DNA from: VAZQ01 sp036522235
GTDB taxonomy: Bacteria; Pseudomonadota; Alphaproteobacteria; Rhizobiales; Xanthobacteraceae
NCBI GenBank assembly: GCA_036522235.1
Contig: DATDGG010000486.1
Coordinates: 1 to 7,162, forward strand
Length of the DNA stretch: 7,162 nt
Direction: 5' to 3'
The notes beneath the pieces are model-generated. The model searched no databases and was not told the origin of the DNA. It saw only the letters and a program-made list of their open reading frames with translations. Made by a program: the position numbers and the translations under genes. This document shows, piece by piece, positions 5,586 to 7,162 of this stretch; the first letter of the stretch is position 1, and every line of letters begins with the position of its first letter.

Positions 5586-6158
5586 TCAGAGGCTCGCGAT
5601 ATAGTGCGCGATCGCGTCGCGGTCGCCGGCCGACAGCTCCTGCATGATTTTCACCATGTCCATATTGTTGGTCCGCGTGCCGTCCGCAAAGCTGTTCATA
5701 GCCTTGATCAGATATTCGTAGCTCTGACCGGCGAGCCGCGGCGCCGGCATCCCGCCGACAAAGCCCTGCTGATGGCAGGCCTGGCAGACCGTGATGTTGT
5801 TGGGCACCGGCACCGGCGCGGGAGCAGCGCCCTGCCGTGCCGGCCACGGCTTCTTCTCCAAATAGGCCGCCGCCGGGCGGAGCTCTTCCTGCGAAAGGGT
5901 CTTGGCCATGGCGGCCATGATCGGGTTGTTGCGATCTCCGGCCCGGTAGTCGTGCAATTGCTTGACCAGGAAGACCTGCGTCTGGCCCCAGATGATCGGA
6001 ATGGTCTTCGGATCGAGCGGCACGCCGTTCTGGCCGTGGCACGCGCCGCAGGCCTGCAGCTTCGCTTCGATCTCATCGGCGGCATTGGCCGGCGCGGTCA
6101 GCGCAGCGGCAAAAATGAACAGAGCGCGGAAAATAGTCGGAAAGCGGTTTTTGATCAT
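5586..6158 (-). CDS. Exported dihaem cytochrome c, c4-like
   Basis: The 190-residue precursor has a signal peptide (basic MIKNR, hydrophobic IFRALFIFAAAL, likely cleavage after PANA near residue 26). Two haem-binding motifs follow: C37-G-A-C40-H41 and C125-Q-A-C128-H129. They fall in two similar halves joined by a Pro/Ala-rich linker (about 106-120). Met81 (NPIMAAMAKTLS) and Met168 (NNMDMVKIMQELS) occupy matching positions, seven residues before the conserved Leu-Ser, and are the best axial-ligand candidates. Length and layout fit cytochrome c4-type periplasmic electron carriers, which pass electrons to terminal oxidases or other acceptors. No oxidase or dehydrogenase partner lies in the window. 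The ribosome-binding site is poor: AGGA lies only 1 nt before the ATG, but no better in-frame start exists. Confidence 0.9.
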   Translation of the reverse strand: MIKNRFPTIFRALFIFAAALTAPANAADEIEAKLQACGACHGQNGVPLDPKTIPIIWGQTQVFLVKQLHDYRAGDRNNPIMAAMAKTLSQEELRPAAAYLEKKPWPARQGAAPAPVPVPNNITVCQACHQQGFVGGMPAPRLAGQSYEYLIKAMNSFADGTRTNNMDMVKIMQELSAGDRDAIAHYIASL

Positions 6159-6384
6159 GTCCTACACACCGTTGTTCAGGGCCCGGTCCCGGAACACACC
6201 GAGACTATGCTAAAACATGCCGTAGTCGGGCCTGTGGCGCAAGGGCTCAACATCCTTAACCGGCGCAGGGTCTTTGGGGCGCCCTGAATGTTTATGATGC
6301 GCTGTCTTTCGTGACTCAGCTCTCTATAGAAAGAATCCATTGGTTCCAGCACCCGTGCGGCGAACCAACAGTTTGGGAGGCACC

Positions 6385-6639
6385 ATGAGGGGGATATCGA
6401 TTTCATGTTTTGCCGCGTTGGCATTTGCGTCTCTGGCGGGAGAAACCGCTTCAGCGTCTGCAAGCTGCGAGAAAGCGGCCCAAATTTGCGTCAGCAAAGG
6501 CGGCGGTGTTGCCTGCACCGAAGCATCGCGTATGGCGACATGCGAGAAAACCGGCCAATACACCGCGCCGCACGGTGAGATGTTCTCTGTGAAAGCCAAA
6601 GAAATAGCCTTCTCACTGCGGGGTGACGTTACCCCTTGA
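6385..6639 (+). CDS. Small cysteine-rich secreted protein of unknown function
   Basis: The 84-residue precursor starts at the ATG after GGGAGG with 4-nt spacing, a strong ribosome-binding site; the upstream ATG at 6340 lacks one. A signal peptide (MRGISISCFAALAFASLAGE) is followed by probable cleavage in TASASA near residue 26. The mature chain of about 58 residues has four cysteines, C28, C35, C44 and C53, spaced 6, 8 and 8 residues apart, which could form two disulfides in the periplasm. The motifs CEKAAQIC, CTEASRMATC and TGQYTAP resemble short uncharacterised proteins I recall from Bradyrhizobium, but I cannot name a family. The gene is divergent from the cytochrome gene (227 nt between starts) and converges on the tRNA-Gly gene. 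A 5-bp inverted repeat GGGGT/ACCCC lies at 6620-6635, overlapping its 3' end. Confidence 0.72.
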   Translation: MRGISISCFAALAFASLAGETASASASCEKAAQICVSKGGGVACTEASRMATCEKTGQYTAPHGEMFSVKAKEIAFSLRGDVTP

Positions 6640-6689
6640 ATTAGTCCAAACGAATCGGATGGGATTCAGGGCAGCGTCTATGAAAGCAT

Positions 6690-6763
6690 TGGAGCGGGTG
6701 AAGGGAATCGAACCCTCGTCATCAGCTTGGAAGGCTGTTGCTCTACCATTGAGCTACACCCGC
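6690..6763 (-). tRNA. tRNA-Gly, anticodon TCC
   Basis: The reverse strand folds into a complete 74-nt cloverleaf with encoded CCA. The acceptor stem GCGGGTG pairs with CACCCGC, the D stem is GCTC/GAGC, the anticodon loop CTTCCAA carries TCC, and the T arm is GAGGG-TTCGATT-CCCTT. The anticodon stem has an A.A opposition at its outermost pair (27:43). It is the downstream member of a tRNA-Tyr/tRNA-Gly unit, 157 nt after tRNA-Tyr. Confidence 0.97.
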
Positions 6764-6920
6764 ATGGCCCGCATACCCTTCACGCTTTGGCGGCCCTCGG
6801 TCAAGAACGCTGCGACCGGTTTTCAAGCGAAACCAAACCCGAGCTGGCATGCGCCGGCTGGTGAGGATCGCGGACGCAAGGCCCGCCTTCGCTCGCGTCG
6901 CCCGGAAAATCTGCGACGGC

Positions 6921-7005
6921 TGGTGGGGGAGGTAGGACTCGAACCTACGAAGGCTAAGCCAGCGGATTTACAGTCCGCCCCCTTTGCCGCTCGGGACATT
7001 CCCCC
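6921..7005 (-). tRNA. tRNA-Tyr, anticodon GTA
   Basis: The reverse strand gives an 85-nt class II tRNA with encoded CCA. The acceptor GGGGGAA faces CTCCCCC, leaving an A.C mismatch at pair 7:66. The anticodon arm GCGGA-CTGTAAA-TCCGC carries GTA, and a long variable arm contains a GGC/GCC stem, as expected for bacterial tRNA-Tyr. The T arm is GTAGG-TTCGAGT-CCTAC. It is the first gene after the promoter at 7084-7112. Confidence 0.97.
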
Positions 7006-7046
7006 GCTCGCCGTCGAACCTCATGGAATCTCAGGCAAATTGCAAG

Positions 7047-7069
7047 AGCCCGCCGGATGGCGGCGGGCT
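7047..7069 (-). promoter_or_regulatory. Hairpin in the leader of the tRNA transcript
   Basis: On the reverse strand AGCCCGCCG pairs perfectly with CGGCGGGCT around the loop CCATC. It lies between the promoter and tRNA-Tyr, close to the expected transcription start. It may protect the 5' end or guide leader removal. A terminator role is less likely, since only CTTGCAATTT follows. Confidence 0.5.
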
Positions 7070-7083
7070 GCCCGCGGGGCGGT

Positions 7084-7112
7084 GTTATGGTGACGCCGGA
7101 TGAGAGTGTCAA
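7084..7112 (-). promoter_or_regulatory. Sigma-70-type promoter for the tRNA-Tyr/tRNA-Gly unit
   Basis: On the reverse strand a perfect -35 box TTGACA (7112-7107) is followed, after 17 nt, by CATAAC (7089-7084), which matches four of six -10 bases. The next bases (ACCGCCCCGCG) are very GC-rich, like the discriminators of stable-RNA promoters under stringent control. Transcription would start around 7077, about 70 nt before tRNA-Tyr. Confidence 0.7.
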
Positions 7113-7162
7113 CCCGGCACGGTCCTGTTCGCGAAAACGAGATGTCCATGCCCGAGCCCCCT

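Noticed and set aside
6620..6635. Inverted repeat GGGGT/ACCCC as a terminator for the small secreted protein or tRNA-Gly
   Set aside because: The stem is only 5-6 bp, overlaps coding sequence, and lacks a T-run on both strands.
6623..7093. Forward 156-codon ORF reading ERVKGIEPSSSAWKA and VGEVGLEPTKAKPADLQSAP
   Set aside because: It is the antisense of tRNA-Gly and tRNA-Tyr. These peptides are well-known false proteins from antisense tRNA genes.

Overview
This window looks like ordinary chromosomal DNA of a GC-rich alphaproteobacterium, most likely Bradyrhizobium or a close relative in the Nitrobacteraceae. That placement is inference. It rests on the high GC, a protein resembling the DUF6481 family, a PilZ protein with a rhizobial-style CxxC tail, several tiny secreted proteins of a kind common in that group, and the tRNA-Tyr/tRNA-Gly sequences. 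I see no phage, transposase, CRISPR array or defence island.

Layout. Positions 1-446 are mostly non-coding, with at best the start of a reverse-strand gene at the left edge. Positions 447-1432 (reverse) hold a short membrane protein followed, with an ATGA stop/start overlap, by a protein ending in a TonB C-terminal-like domain. Both look incomplete, and the pair may be the product of a deletion or frameshift. Positions 1433-2186 are gene-poor; they contain a 16-bp tandem repeat and one possible small secreted protein. Positions 2187-3512 (forward) encode an exported serine hydrolase of the class C beta-lactamase / family VIII esterase fold. It converges on a PrxQ-like peroxiredoxin (3534-4106, reverse), and a hairpin between them contains both stop codons. 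Further along the reverse strand are an Ala/Arg/Lys/Glu-rich coiled-coil protein (4155-4535) and a PilZ protein with a zinc-ribbon-like tail (4675-5130). A weak forward membrane ORF (5366-5518) meets a reverse-strand exported dihaem c4-type cytochrome (5586-6158) at a strong hairpin. A forward cysteine-rich secreted protein (6385-6639) follows. The right end is a reverse-strand tRNA-Tyr/tRNA-Gly unit with a near-consensus sigma-70 promoter and a hairpin leader.

How the genes relate. No shared pathway is evident. The hydrolase, cytochrome and the small secreted proteins all act in or beyond the periplasm. The peroxiredoxin, the coiled-coil protein and the PilZ protein are co-oriented and could be partly co-transcribed, but the 139-nt gap before the coiled-coil gene makes a single operon uncertain. 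I did not find a convincing new biological system. The items most worth checking are the membrane/TonB junction, the stop-codon hairpin, the repeat-built signal peptide and the PilZ fusion.
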